Assembly (NCBI GenBank): GCA_902779445.1
Contig: CACZBM010000023.1
Location: forward strand, 1 to 64,000
Reading direction: 5' to 3'
From: an uncultured Lachnospiraceae bacterium
Lineage (GTDB): Bacteria > Bacillota > Clostridia > Lachnospirales > Lachnospiraceae
DNA length: 64,000 nt
Shown here: positions 25,420 to 33,928 of the stretch, piece after piece
Layout of the letters: every line of letters starts with the position of its first letter
How positions within the stretch are numbered: the first letter of the stretch is position 1
The notes under the pieces: model-generated
Databases searched by the model: none
What the model was told of the DNA's origin: nothing
What the model saw: only the letters and a program-made list of their open reading frames with translations
Translations under genes and position numbers: made by a program

Positions 25420-28400
25420 ATGAAGAACAACGAATTAAACAAAAACATACTCAGAGCGATCAGCATCGGACTGGCTGCAACGCTTACGCTGATGCCGACT
25501 GTCACAGCTTTCGCAGATGATGGCGAAGACGGTGGAGACAGCAGCTCCAGTTCATCAGAGAGCAGTTCACATGAAAGCCATGAAAGTGAGAGCACTGAAA
25601 AGAGCAGGGACGCCAGTGACAGTGCAAGAGAGGCTGCTGAAGCTGATCATCATGAAGAAGAACACCATGAGGAAGAACATCATGAAGAAGAGCATCATGA
25701 AGAAGAGCATCATGAAGAAGAACATCATGAGGAATCTTCCAATGAGCAGTCCAATGATGGGTCCGGTGACTCATATGTAGAGCCTCAGAGCGGAGCTTCT
25801 GATGAATCCACAGGTGGAGTAGACCCCGGTACAGTATCAACGGATCCGGCTGTTTCTATGATGGTGTCATCAATAGGACCGGATGCAGTACCCGGTGTGG
25901 CAGAGCTGCAGATAATCTCCGGGGTATCAGGAGAAACGGATGCGACTATAGAATTAGTAAATACTACAGCAGGGAAGGCTGAGACAGCTGCCGGAATTAC
26001 GGATCCCAGTGTCGCTACACTTATGAACGGTGTTGCAGATACAATGGGGGATATTGCGGCGAAGTCCAAAGGGGTCGATGATGCTGTTGATTATGCAGAC
26101 GGATTGATAGAAGAATACGAGGAGACTGCAGAAGGTGCATCAAGACAGATCAATGCAACAGGGCTTGCTACCAGTTATGCTGAGGGAAATATTAATAAAG
26201 CAAATGAGATAATTAACGATGCTACTAATACTGCCAATGATATAAAGAATGCGGCAGACGGTACATATGTAACTGATGAAGAAAAGGCCGCAGCAAATGA
26301 AACTCTGGAAAGTGCATTAAATGCCAGTAATGAAGCTGTGGGACTTGCAGAGTCTAATCTTAACACGGCAGCCGAGGCCCTTGGTTACGCGGAAAAGGCT
26401 GTACAGGATGCAGAAGCAGACAAGAAAAAGGCAGATGAAGCAGTAAAACAGGCCAGAGAGAAGTTTATAAATCTGCTTGAATATAGTGGTATAGAATACA
26501 AAGAAGAAGGAAACGAGATCATCACAGATGGAAATCTGAGTAAGGCAATACAAGATGCGGAAAACGCTCTGCTTCAGGCTCAGGAAAGAGCAAATGAATT
26601 GAATGCAAGATACGATCAGGCCTGTCTGGATGCAGATGCAGCTATCAGTAACGCATCAGCTGCATGTGACAGACTGATAAATCTGAAGGAGAATCATGTA
26701 GATATTCTTGATGATATCGCAAACAGGAGCCAGTCAATAAATAGTTGGGCGAAAGCACGTACTTTGGCATATTATATGGCGGAGTACTACCTTGTGCAGA
26801 TCGGCGAGCTTGATGCGGATACCACTATTTCGGTAAATATAAGCGATGGAGTAGTGCAAAACGATTCCAACGAGAAGGGATTTACTGTTACATTAAAGAA
26901 TGCGGACGGAACAGAAAAAGGCACATATAAATTTAACTACCGTGCTATCAGTTCGGATGGGAAAATATCTGATCTTGCCGCAAATGATCCAAATAAATTA
27001 AAGAATGAATCTACAATTGACCATATCCAGTTGATGTTGGGCGATGTAGGTAAGACATACAGTAAGGATACGGACTGGAAAGATGTTGAAGCTATTGCAG
27101 GATTCGAGAATTCCGCATCAGTGGTGGACGATGTACAGTATATCAGGAATTTGAGCAACGAAGATCTTAATAATCAGAAGGATGTGATAAACGGTATTAA
27201 AGGTGTTGCCCAAAAAGTAACTACTGATGTGAGCCTTGACGACGCAAGACAGAACCTGACAGACGCTAATGAAAAGCTGGCAGCGGTCGAAGAAGCAATA
27301 CAGAAGACGGCAAAAGATATTTTAAATCTCGCTGATAATAATTATGTCACTTCTGATTCGGAAGGAAAGATTTCATTTAATGATAATACTCTGTTTGATA
27401 CCATATCTGAAAAGCAGAAAAACATGGAAGATGCTGTTCAGTCCGGAAATAAGAGTGATATAGTCACAAAATGCAGAGATCTGGCAGTGACTCTCGTCAG
27501 ATACCAGCTCGAAAAAGAAGGGTATACCGATATCGTATACAAGGATTGGAATCTTGGCGACGGAACTTCAAACAGCCATTTTGGATGGTATCAATATAAG
27601 GACAGTGAAGGTAACATACAAAACCGATACTTTGATTATGTAGCTCTTTCAGATGAAAGCAGTACAGAGAATATCCTTGATATTAAGAATGTTAGTGTGG
27701 ATACTTTGAAAACTATAAGTACGATCAAGGTGATCTCAAAGACTGTCGAAGAAGTCGATGGTGTAAGAAAGGTCGTTAATTTAACTAAAGATGAGAATAA
27801 GGCTGAAAAATGCGGAGCTATAATTCTGGAGAGTGAATTTAAATCTGACTCTGAGAATTACCGCAGCGCTCAACAACAATACAGGCAGTACAAGTTATTA
27901 GAGTCTGCAAGGAGCTATGCACAAAGCATTGTGGATAAGGCTCAGGTGATTTATGATACAAAGGGCGCTAATTTCCTTGAAAAAAAGGTTGAAGATGCAA
28001 AAAATAAGGTAGACGCTGCTGCAGAGGCCCTTAAAAATGCAAAATTAAAACAGTCTGTAAATCAGGAATATATTAAAACTCTTAAACAGAATTTAGAGAA
28101 AGCTCAAAAAGAGTATGATACTGCAAAGGAAAATCTTGATAAAGCAAAGGAAAACAGGGATGAATTAGAGAAACTGGTAAATGAGGCTAAGAGTGTAGTA
28201 GCAAGTCAGAAGAAAGTTACTAATGGCGGTCATCACAAATCGCATAAATCAGACGACACAGCTGAGGCAGAAGTAGCTGCTCCTTCTGTAGACACCGTTA
28301 TAATTACAGCAGAAGCACCTAACCTCGCAGCACCTGCAGCGGGTGATACAGCATCTGTTATCACACTTACAGATACAACATTTGCAGCACCTGAAGAGGC

Positions 28401-28722
28401 TGTAGTACCTAGAGAAGCAGTATTTACAGCTGCTCCGGGAGTTGAAAGCGCAGTACTTGGCGACACGGCAGCACCTGAAACCACAGGAACAGGAGCTGCA
28501 GTGACTGATGGAGAAACTGCATCTGATGAGAATCTCTCCAGCGACGTACTCGGTGAAAGGATGGCACCTATCGTGGATGCTGTGAAGAACGGAAACTTCA
28601 GCAGAGCTATGCTGTTTAACGAGGAAGCAAAGGGTATTCCTATGGGATGGTGGTTACTTTTCTTTGTTCTCGGAACTACCGGCGTTTGGATTTATGTAAA
28701 CCATAAAAAGAGGAGAAGCTGA
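25420..28722 (+). CDS. Large coiled-coil surface protein 2
   Basis: This 1100-residue exported protein is a paralog of surface protein 1. The signal peptide has the same ISIGLAATLTLMPTVTAFA core. A low-complexity region contains six HHEEE units (about residues 76-105, 15-bp DNA repeats), which may bind metal ions. Long Ala/Glu/Lys-rich helical segments are broken by two globular stretches (about 440-580 and 680-810) that look related to the globular part of protein 1. The C-terminus has SDVLGERMAPIVDAVKNG...MLFNEEAKG, then a hydrophobic segment and KKRRS. The start at 25420 is set by GGAGGGG 6 bases before; earlier in-frame starts precede the signal peptide and have no ribosome binding site. 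Function unknown. Confidence 0.85.
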   Translation: MKNNELNKNILRAISIGLAATLTLMPTVTAFADDGEDGGDSSSSSSESSSHESHESESTEKSRDASDSAREAAEADHHEEEHHEEEHHEEEHHEEEHHEEEHHEESSNEQSNDGSGDSYVEPQSGASDESTGGVDPGTVSTDPAVSMMVSSIGPDAVPGVAELQIISGVSGETDATIELVNTTAGKAETAAGITDPSVATLMNGVADTMGDIAAKSKGVDDAVDYADGLIEEYEETAEGASRQINATGLATSYAEGNINKANEIINDATNTANDIKNAADGTYVTDEEKAAANETLESALNASNEAVGLAESNLNTAAEALGYAEKAVQDAEADKKKADEAVKQAREKFINLLEYSGIEYKEEGNEIITDGNLSKAIQDAENALLQAQERANELNARYDQACLDADAAISNASAACDRLINLKENHVDILDDIANRSQSINSWAKARTLAYYMAEYYLVQIGELDADTTISVNISDGVVQNDSNEKGFTVTLKNADGTEKGTYKFNYRAISSDGKISDLAANDPNKLKNESTIDHIQLMLGDVGKTYSKDTDWKDVEAIAGFENSASVVDDVQYIRNLSNEDLNNQKDVINGIKGVAQKVTTDVSLDDARQNLTDANEKLAAVEEAIQKTAKDILNLADNNYVTSDSEGKISFNDNTLFDTISEKQKNMEDAVQSGNKSDIVTKCRDLAVTLVRYQLEKEGYTDIVYKDWNLGDGTSNSHFGWYQYKDSEGNIQNRYFDYVALSDESSTENILDIKNVSVDTLKTISTIKVISKTVEEVDGVRKVVNLTKDENKAEKCGAIILESEFKSDSENYRSAQQQYRQYKLLESARSYAQSIVDKAQVIYDTKGANFLEKKVEDAKNKVDAAAEALKNAKLKQSVNQEYIKTLKQNLEKAQKEYDTAKENLDKAKENRDELEKLVNEAKSVVASQKKVTNGGHHKSHKSDDTAEAEVAAPSVDTVIITAEAPNLAAPAAGDTASVITLTDTTFAAPEEAVVPREAVFTAAPGVESAVLGDTAAPETTGTGAAVTDGETASDENLSSDVLGERMAPIVDAVKNGNFSRAMLFNEEAKGIPMGWWLLFFVLGTTGVWIYVNHKKRRS

Positions 28723-28731
28723 GTGCTTCAT

Positions 28732-28795
28732 GTCATCCTGAGCGTTAGCGAAGGATCTATCTTATAGGAGATTCTTCGCTTTGCTCAGAATGACA
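28732..28795. repeat. Family A inverted repeat pair
   Basis: A forward arm (GTCATCCTGAGCGTTAGCG...) at 28732-28759 faces a reverse arm at 28769-28795. It follows the stop codon of surface protein 2 by 9 bases and may act as a terminator. Confidence 0.8.
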
Positions 28796-28863
28796 CTGTA
28801 GTGATTAATTCAACCCTAATCAGTCAGCTTTACAAAATAACATAATAAGGAGGAGATTATTTC

Positions 28864-29202
28864 ATGACATTGGAGGCAGAAGTAACAAGCGATAAGCGAA
28901 AGATAGGCAGGGTGGAGTTTAAAGCGCCCAGCGTGGTTGTGATCTGCGACACAGGAGAGACCATTTTTGTTCAGGTGGAGGATGCGAGTCCCAGGGGTAT
29001 GGGATTATGGATGAAGGATGACCGCCCGGACATCAAGGGAAAGGACATCATCATCGTAGCGGACACGGTTATAATGTACGCCGAGGTTGTCCGTATGGTT
29101 AAGAGAGATGACGGTACATACACTGTAGGTATAAGCGCAAAGAAGTTCACACCCGAAGTCCTCGATTATCTCTTTAAGCACATCGGAAATCAGGAAGCCT
29201 GA
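28864..29202 (+). CDS. PilZ domain protein (c-di-GMP binding)
   Basis: This small cytoplasmic protein of 112 residues is almost entirely a PilZ domain. The two c-di-GMP binding motifs are present: RxxxR (R12-K-I-G-R16) and DxSxxG (D40-A-S-P-R-G45). PilZ proteins act as second-messenger receptors controlling motility, attachment or exopolysaccharide. The surface and flagellin genes nearby make such a role plausible, but no operon partner identifies the target. AAGGAGGAG lies 8 bases before the ATG. Confidence 0.85.
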   Translation: MTLEAEVTSDKRKIGRVEFKAPSVVVICDTGETIFVQVEDASPRGMGLWMKDDRPDIKGKDIIIVADTVIMYAEVVRMVKRDDGTYTVGISAKKFTPEVLDYLFKHIGNQEA

Positions 29203-29232
29203 TCCGGTCTGCAAATTATTTTTTCAATAATA

Positions 29233-29275
29233 AGCCCTCTGAGATCATAGTATTTCAGAGGGCTCTCTTTATAAT
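29233..29275. terminator. Terminator between PilZ and phosphatase genes
   Basis: AGCCCTCTGA at 29233-29242 pairs with TCAGAGGGCT at 29255-29264, followed by CTCTTTATAATATTTT. It lies in a convergent gap and mainly serves the PilZ gene. Confidence 0.8.
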
Positions 29276-29278
29276 ATT

Positions 29279-30607
29279 TTATGCAGCCTTTTTCTGTTCG
29301 TATTTACCGAGAATACTGTTATAGCTGTCTATAGCTTCGGTAAAGCGATCCATTACATCACCGGCTTTATACATGCCGTCGCCGGCCTCTTTTATTCCCT
29401 TTAAGCGGATACCAAATATACAGGGAGGATTATCTGTGTCCAGAATTGATAAATTCCGGAGCTGATCTGTATTTTGATATACGAGATCCAGGCTTATCAG
29501 CTCTTCACCGCTCTTATCTTCCCAACGGCAGATAACGAGTTTTGAACCGATGGGGGTCTTTTTTTCTATAGCCTGAGGAAGACTGTATTCTTCTGCGTTA
29601 AGGGCCGCAAGCACGCTCCCTAGGTTAGAATCATGTCCGCACAAAAATGTGAATTCCCGACCGGGTGTTGAAAGCTCGTTCTGTATCTCCATAAGCAGGG
29701 GATGCGAAACATTGACAGCAACAGAAGGGGCTGTAAAGAGAACGTCCCCATACACATCCTTTATTTCCGATATAGCGATCCAGTCATCTTCTGAGATATT
29801 GTGCCCGAAGGCTGCCTTTTTCGTATCCGTTTCTTCGTAATACTGAAGGACAAGCGCATCACTTATCTGACAGGCTTTCTTTAGAGAACCGCTGACTGCA
29901 GGTTCCTTGCCTTCCTCAAAGGAGAACATAGAATCATCTGTGTTAAATCCGGTAAAGTCTTCGTTTTTATAGTCATCAGAATCTTTTACATCGATCACAT
30001 TAGAAATAAGATCGTAATTATCGCTTAGCTTTTTTAATGCCGGGTCATACATCTTATGTATTTCGTCTTCGGCCGCTTTTGCATATGCATCAGATACGAA
30101 AGTGAAGACAGGATTGAATACGGGGTCCATGGTGTCATATTCACAGTGATATTCTACTTCCGCATTATAAACAGGCAGCAGTCCTGTAGAGAAGAACCGG
30201 GCAGTTGCTATGGTTCTTTGCTTTGAATTGGCATAAATACGTACTGCTCCGTCCTCCGGCATGTAGTTCGGATCAAACAGTCCCTCTGTTTCCAGCCATT
30301 TTCTGAAATACTGTCCCATCTCGGCTTCAAGGGTTCCGCCTCTCAATGAAAGCTCGCTCGCTTCCGAGGACCAGTTATACCATTCATGCGGTGTGATAGT
30401 GGCAAGGGCTGAGCCTGCTCCGCTGAGAGGCGCCCGGATATTGTGCCTGCTTAATACCACGACCTGTTTGAGGGTACATCCTTCACGCGACAGGGACTTT
30501 TTTATTTCTTCTGTTCCGGGGTTGCCTGATACCGAAACAAACACGATACATGCCAGGAGAGTGATCACTATTCCGCACGATATAAGCTTATTTACTAAAT
30601 TCTTCAT
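29279..30607 (-). CDS. Secreted histidine acid phosphatase (branch 2)
   Basis: This is an exported or membrane-anchored phosphomonoesterase of 442 residues. A hydrophobic segment at about 9-27 is the signal sequence. LSRHNIRAPLSG (about residue 53) is the RHGxRxP catalytic motif with Asn in place of Gly. LCGHDSNLGSVL (about 333) is the C-terminal HD motif. This pattern marks branch 2 histidine phosphatases (phytase, glucose-1-phosphatase, acid phosphatase types). The substrate cannot be read from sequence. Its start overlaps the upstream small gene by 20 bases, so the two are probably co-transcribed. Confidence 0.85.
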   Translation of the reverse strand: MKNLVNKLISCGIVITLLACIVFVSVSGNPGTEEIKKSLSREGCTLKQVVVLSRHNIRAPLSGAGSALATITPHEWYNWSSEASELSLRGGTLEAEMGQYFRKWLETEGLFDPNYMPEDGAVRIYANSKQRTIATARFFSTGLLPVYNAEVEYHCEYDTMDPVFNPVFTFVSDAYAKAAEDEIHKMYDPALKKLSDNYDLISNVIDVKDSDDYKNEDFTGFNTDDSMFSFEEGKEPAVSGSLKKACQISDALVLQYYEETDTKKAAFGHNISEDDWIAISEIKDVYGDVLFTAPSVAVNVSHPLLMEIQNELSTPGREFTFLCGHDSNLGSVLAALNAEEYSLPQAIEKKTPIGSKLVICRWEDKSGEELISLDLVYQNTDQLRNLSILDTDNPPCIFGIRLKGIKEAGDGMYKAGDVMDRFTEAIDSYNSILGKYEQKKAA

Positions 30608-30866
30608 CTTCTTCGATCACCTGCATTTCGAAATAATCAAAAGCTACTTCCTCGATAAAATTATCCTTATTAAAACGGGTTTTTGAAGCACGTTGGAATT
30701 CCTTGATATTCCGGTCAAGCCATACAGGGATCGCAAGATCGAATTCGTGGCATGCCTTTTCAAGACTTCCCATAACTTTATGGGTCCGTGTATCATCTTC
30801 GTAATTTTCTATCACTGTATCCCTTATAAGGTGATTATCTTTCCATTCTCTGAACCATATCCTCAT
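30588..30866 (-). CDS. Small conserved hypothetical protein, 92 aa
   Basis: This is an acidic, soluble protein of 92 residues with no signal peptide or membrane segment. MRIWFREWKDNHLIRDTVIENYEDDTRT and a Trp-containing IPVWLDRNIKEF motif look like a conserved small family, but I do not recognise a function. It lies 5 bases after the preceding gene (30872-31210) and overlaps the phosphatase downstream, so all three form an operon. Confidence 0.75.
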   Translation of the reverse strand: MRIWFREWKDNHLIRDTVIENYEDDTRTHKVMGSLEKACHEFDLAIPVWLDRNIKEFQRASKTRFNKDNFIEEVAFDYFEMQVIEEDEEFSK

Positions 30867-30871
30867 TTATC

Positions 30872-31210
30872 CTAATCTCCGAAAATATGCTTAAAGCTGC
30901 TGATGGCTCTGGCTTTATCCATTATTTCCCTTCCGTTTTCTCTTAAATATGAGACGATCTCTTCTTCTTCATCCTTGTCAAAGCCGTTATTTAAAATGAC
31001 TTCACAGGAAGGGATCTTTATCTCCATTTCATGATCCTTCGGCTTTACGGGATTCGAAGTCTGAGTCTTAATCCCGTCGCCGCCGATCACCACTTTTTTC
31101 TTCGGCTTTTCCCCGGAAGGGCGCTCGAAACGGACCAGCACAAATGCCTGCCCTGTTGTTTTATCATGATATATTCCCGAATGGGTCATTGTTATATTGA
31201 TAAGATTCAT
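30872..31210 (-). CDS. Small hypothetical protein, 112 aa
   Basis: This is a soluble protein of 112 residues, first in the three-gene minus-strand group. A beta-rich N-terminal half (IYHDKTTGQAFVLVRFERP) is followed by a charged helical C-terminal half. No function is recognised. No clear ribosome binding site precedes either Met1 or Met8, so the exact start is uncertain. It is divergent from the tRNA-Gln gene. Confidence 0.65.
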   Translation of the reverse strand: MNLINITMTHSGIYHDKTTGQAFVLVRFERPSGEKPKKKVVIGGDGIKTQTSNPVKPKDHEMEIKIPSCEVILNNGFDKDEEEEIVSYLRENGREIMDKARAISSFKHIFGD

Positions 31211-31235
31211 ATTTTTGAAACATTTAAAATAGTGC

Positions 31236-31263
31236 TTGATTTTTTTAGTGATGTGTGTATAAT
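31236..31263 (+). promoter_or_regulatory. Promoter of tRNA-Gln
   Basis: TTGATT at 31236-31241, a 16-base spacer, and TATAAT at 31258-31263 lie about 45 bases before the tRNA. Confidence 0.7.
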
Positions 31264-31308
31264 ATAGCCCGTGCCGATTTTTCGCAAGTCGGTTTTAGAA
31301 ATAAATAT

Positions 31309-31381
31309 TGGGCTATCGCCAAGCGGTAAGGCAACGGACTCTGACTCCGTCATTTCGAAGGTTCGAATCCTTCTAGCCCAG
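31309..31381 (+). tRNA. tRNA-Gln (anticodon CTG)
   Basis: A 73-base cloverleaf. The acceptor arm TGGGCTA/TAGCCCA has discriminator G, and the D arm contains GCCAAGCGGTAAGGC. The anticodon stem ACGGA/TCCGT encloses the loop CTCTGAC with anticodon CTG, reading CAG. The T arm carries GGTTCGAATCC. CCA is not encoded. It has its own promoter and terminator. Confidence 0.93.
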
Positions 31382-31392
31382 CTAAAAAGAAC

Positions 31393-31425
31393 CCTCAGTA
31401 GTTAGTAGCTACTGAGGTTTTTTCT
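31393..31425 (+). terminator. Terminator of tRNA-Gln
   Basis: CCTCAGTAG at 31393-31401 pairs with CTACTGAGG at 31409-31417, followed by six T. Confidence 0.92.
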
Positions 31426-31526
31426 GCAATTTCCTAACGGATAATGAAGTTTTACTATCGCTTTCATTTTCATAAATTCCCCCTGTTCGTTTATACCATA
31501 TAAGTATATATGATAATAACTAAAAA

Positions 31527-31731
31527 GGGGAGTCGCCGAGAACCGTCCCAATGGCGTTAAGTTAAGAAAAATGTCATCCTGAGCGTTAGCGAAGGATCTC
31601 TCCAGCAACTATAAGAGATTCTTCGCGTCTCGTCTGCCGACTCGGTCCGTGCTAAACGCGTGCCACCGGCACGCAGCACCGCTCAGAATGACACTAACTT
31701 AACGGCATTGGAACCGTCCCCATGACTCCAT
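31527..31731. repeat. Nested composite palindrome with interrupted family A pair
   Basis: An outer inverted repeat (CCAATGGCGTTAAGTTA at 31548-31564 against TAACTTAACGGCATTGG ending at 31712, one mismatch) encloses a family A pair. The forward arm is 31572-31599. The reverse arm 31616-31691 is split by about 50 bases containing a GCGTGCC/GGCACGC hairpin. GAACCGTCCC motifs flank both sides. The region from the tRNA terminator to the iscS promoter holds no gene; only this structure is seen. Confidence 0.7.
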
Positions 31732-31740
31732 AAAAACCTA

Positions 31741-31795
31741 TTGACAAAGTAGGTAATTAGATGTTATATTCCTACCTAGTTGGTAGGTAATTAAA
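31741..31795 (+). promoter_or_regulatory. iscS promoter with repeated TAGGTAATTA operator
   Basis: TTGACA at 31741-31746, an 18-base spacer, and TATATT at 31765-31770. The motif TAGGTAATTA occurs twice, inside the spacer (31750-31759) and after the -10 (31784-31793). Between the -10 and the second copy is a CCTACC/GGTAGG inverted repeat. Sites overlapping the promoter like this suit repression by the Rrf2/IscR-like protein encoded at 33524. Confidence 0.65.
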
Positions 31796-31809
31796 GAGGA
31801 GAAATGATC

Positions 31810-32997
31810 ATGAGCAAAATGATATATATGGATAATGCAGCGACTACAAGGGTTACGCCGGAGGTGTTTGAAGCTATGAGGCCCTATTTTACAGAGCTTT
31901 ACGGCAATCCATCAAGTGCCTATGAGTTTTCAGGGAAGATCGCAAAAGATGTAAATGAGGCGAGGAAGACCATCGCAGGTACCATTGGTGCGAATGAGAG
32001 TGAGATATATTTTACAAACGGAGGAAGTGAGTCGGATAACTGGGCGATCAAAGGAATCGCAGACCAGCTTAAGGATAAAGGTAAGCATATCATTACAACG
32101 AAGATCGAGCACCATGCCGTTCTTCACACCTGTGAGTTTTTAGAAGAACATGGATATGAGGTAACCTATCTTCCGGTTGATGAAAAGGGGCTTATAAGCC
32201 TTGAAGAGCTGGAGAAGGCTATTAAGCCGGAAACCATTCTCATTTCCATAATGTTTGCAAATAATGAGATCGGAACTATCGAGCCTGTTGCGAAGATCGG
32301 AGAGATCGCCCGTAAGCACGGGGTTATCTTCCACACCGATGCGGTTCAGGCATTTGGCCACGTGGCCATCAATGTCGATGAGATGAATATCGACCTTCTA
32401 TCCGCCAGCGCCCATAAGCTGAACGGCCCCAAGGGAGTAGGGCTGCTCTACATCAGAAAGGGCATAAAGCTTTCAAACCTTATCCACGGCGGAGCTCAGG
32501 AGCATGGCAGAAGAGCCGGCACCACCAACGCCGCCGGCATAATCGGATTCGGAAAAGCTGCAGAGATAGCATATAGAAAACTTGAAGAGACCATAAGATA
32601 TGAATCTAAGCTCAGGGATAAGCTTATTAAGAGGGTTGTGGAGGAGATCCCCTATTCAAGGGTAAACGGGGATCTGGAGAACCGTCTTTCAAATAATGCG
32701 AATTTCTGCTTCAGATTCGTGGAAGGGGAATCGCTCCTTATACTCTTAGATAAAAAGGGAATATGCGCATCTTCAGGATCTGCCTGCACGTCAGGATCCC
32801 TTGATCCCTCCCACGTACTTCTCGCCATTGGGCTTCCACACGAGATAGCCCATGGCTCTGTAAGGCTCACGATCTCTGATGAGACAACCGAGGAAGATAT
32901 TGACTATGCGGTGGATTCCTTAAAAGAGATAGTAGACAGACTCCGCAGCATGTCACCGCTATACGAGGATTTCGTAAAGAAAGAGAAAGTTGGATAA
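31810..32997 (+). CDS. iscS: Cysteine desulfurase of the ISC cluster
   Basis: This PLP enzyme provides sulfur for Fe-S cluster assembly on the adjacent scaffold. IYMDNAATTRVTPE is at the N-terminus, the PLP lysine is in LSASAHKLNGPKG (about residue 203), and the active cysteine is in SSGSACTSGSLDPSH (about 325). The protein has 395 residues. ATG 31810 is 8 bases from GAGGAG and preferred over ATG 31804, which is too close. The gene is first in an iscS-iscU-Rrf2 group, so it is the main Fe-S desulfurase and the likely sulfur source for the NifB/nitrogenase-like operon downstream. It could equally be called nifS. Confidence 0.93.
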   Translation: MSKMIYMDNAATTRVTPEVFEAMRPYFTELYGNPSSAYEFSGKIAKDVNEARKTIAGTIGANESEIYFTNGGSESDNWAIKGIADQLKDKGKHIITTKIEHHAVLHTCEFLEEHGYEVTYLPVDEKGLISLEELEKAIKPETILISIMFANNEIGTIEPVAKIGEIARKHGVIFHTDAVQAFGHVAINVDEMNIDLLSASAHKLNGPKGVGLLYIRKGIKLSNLIHGGAQEHGRRAGTTNAAGIIGFGKAAEIAYRKLEETIRYESKLRDKLIKRVVEEIPYSRVNGDLENRLSNNANFCFRFVEGESLLILLDKKGICASSGSACTSGSLDPSHVLLAIGLPHEIAHGSVRLTISDETTEEDIDYAVDSLKEIVDRLRSMSPLYEDFVKKEKVG

Positions 32998-33036
32998 GAA
33001 TTAAATAAACGGACACGCCAGAAAGGAAAAGCATAA

Positions 33037-33501
33037 ATGAGTCAGGTAACAGAATACAGCGAAAAGGTAATGGATCATTTTTCAAATCCCCGGAATGTGG
33101 GTGAGATAGAAAACCCATCAGGAGTGGGAACAGTTGGTAACGCAAAGTGCGGGGACATCATGAGGATGTATCTCGATATCGATGAAAACCAGATCGTGAG
33201 GGAAGCAAAGTTCAAGACCTTCGGATGCGGGGCAGCCATAGCCACAAGCTCCATGGCGACTGAGCTTGTAAAGGGGAAGAATGTAAGAGAAGCCCTGGAA
33301 GTCACAAATAAGGCAGTAATGGAGGCTCTTGGAGGACTTCCGCCGGTGAAGGTACACTGTTCGCTCCTGGCAGAGCAGGCGATCCACGCTGCCCTTTGGG
33401 ATTACGCAGAGAAGAATAACATCAGCATTGAGGGTCTGACCCCTCCGGTAAATGATATTGATGAGACGAAAGAGTTTTATGAGATGCAGGGTGAGGGCTG
33501 A
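33037..33501 (+). CDS. iscU: Fe-S cluster scaffold protein IscU/NifU N-terminal type
   Basis: This is a scaffold on which Fe-S clusters are built. The 154-residue protein has the three conserved cysteines C38 (AKCGD), C64 (FGCGAAIA) and C108 (VHCSLL), with the regulatory aspartate D40 intact. EYSEKVMDHFSNPRNVG is the family N-terminal signature. It has no C-terminal NFU domain. The tail after residue 125 is longer than in E. coli IscU, as in clostridial homologs. It lies 39 bases after iscS, with AAAGGA before the ATG. Confidence 0.94.
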   Translation: MSQVTEYSEKVMDHFSNPRNVGEIENPSGVGTVGNAKCGDIMRMYLDIDENQIVREAKFKTFGCGAAIATSSMATELVKGKNVREALEVTNKAVMEALGGLPPVKVHCSLLAEQAIHAALWDYAEKNNISIEGLTPPVNDIDETKEFYEMQGEG

Positions 33502-33523
33502 CTGAAAAAAGAGAGGGGAAACT

Positions 33524-33919
33524 ATGATCTCAACACGAGGCCGATATGCACTGAGAGTCATGATCGATATAGCGTCCAATGAAGCTGACGGGCTGGTGCC
33601 CATGAGGGACGTGGCGAAGCGTCAGGACCTGTCACTAAAATATCTGGAGCAGATCCTGCCGGCACTTACGAAAAACGGACTGCTGAAGGGAACCCAGGGA
33701 AAAGGCGGAGGATACCACCTGACCAGAAACCCTGAGGAATACAGGATAGGAGAAATACTCAGACTTACAGAGAAAGAACTGGCTCCTGTGAGCTGTCTTT
33801 CGGAAGGGGCTGCAGCCTGTGAAAGACGGGGAGCCTGTAAGACCATCGGTTTCTGGGAGGGACTAAATAACGTGGTCAATGAATATCTGGATTCAAAGAC
33901 TCTTAAAGATTTTTTATGA
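33524..33919 (+). CDS. Rrf2 family regulator, IscR-like
   Basis: This is a winged-helix repressor of 131 residues. ISTRGRYALRVMIDIA is the Rrf2 N-terminal signature, and the recognition helix is around DLSLKYLEQILPALTK. Three cysteines at 91, 99 and 105 (CLSEGAAAC-x5-C) match the Fe-S ligand region of IscR, though spacing in the first gap is longer (x7 rather than x5). It probably senses cluster status and represses the iscS promoter through the TAGGTAATTA sites. Co-transcription with iscSU is likely. Confidence 0.9.
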   Translation: MISTRGRYALRVMIDIASNEADGLVPMRDVAKRQDLSLKYLEQILPALTKNGLLKGTQGKGGGYHLTRNPEEYRIGEILRLTEKELAPVSCLSEGAAACERRGACKTIGFWEGLNNVVNEYLDSKTLKDFL

Positions 33920-33928
33920 GGTAAAACC

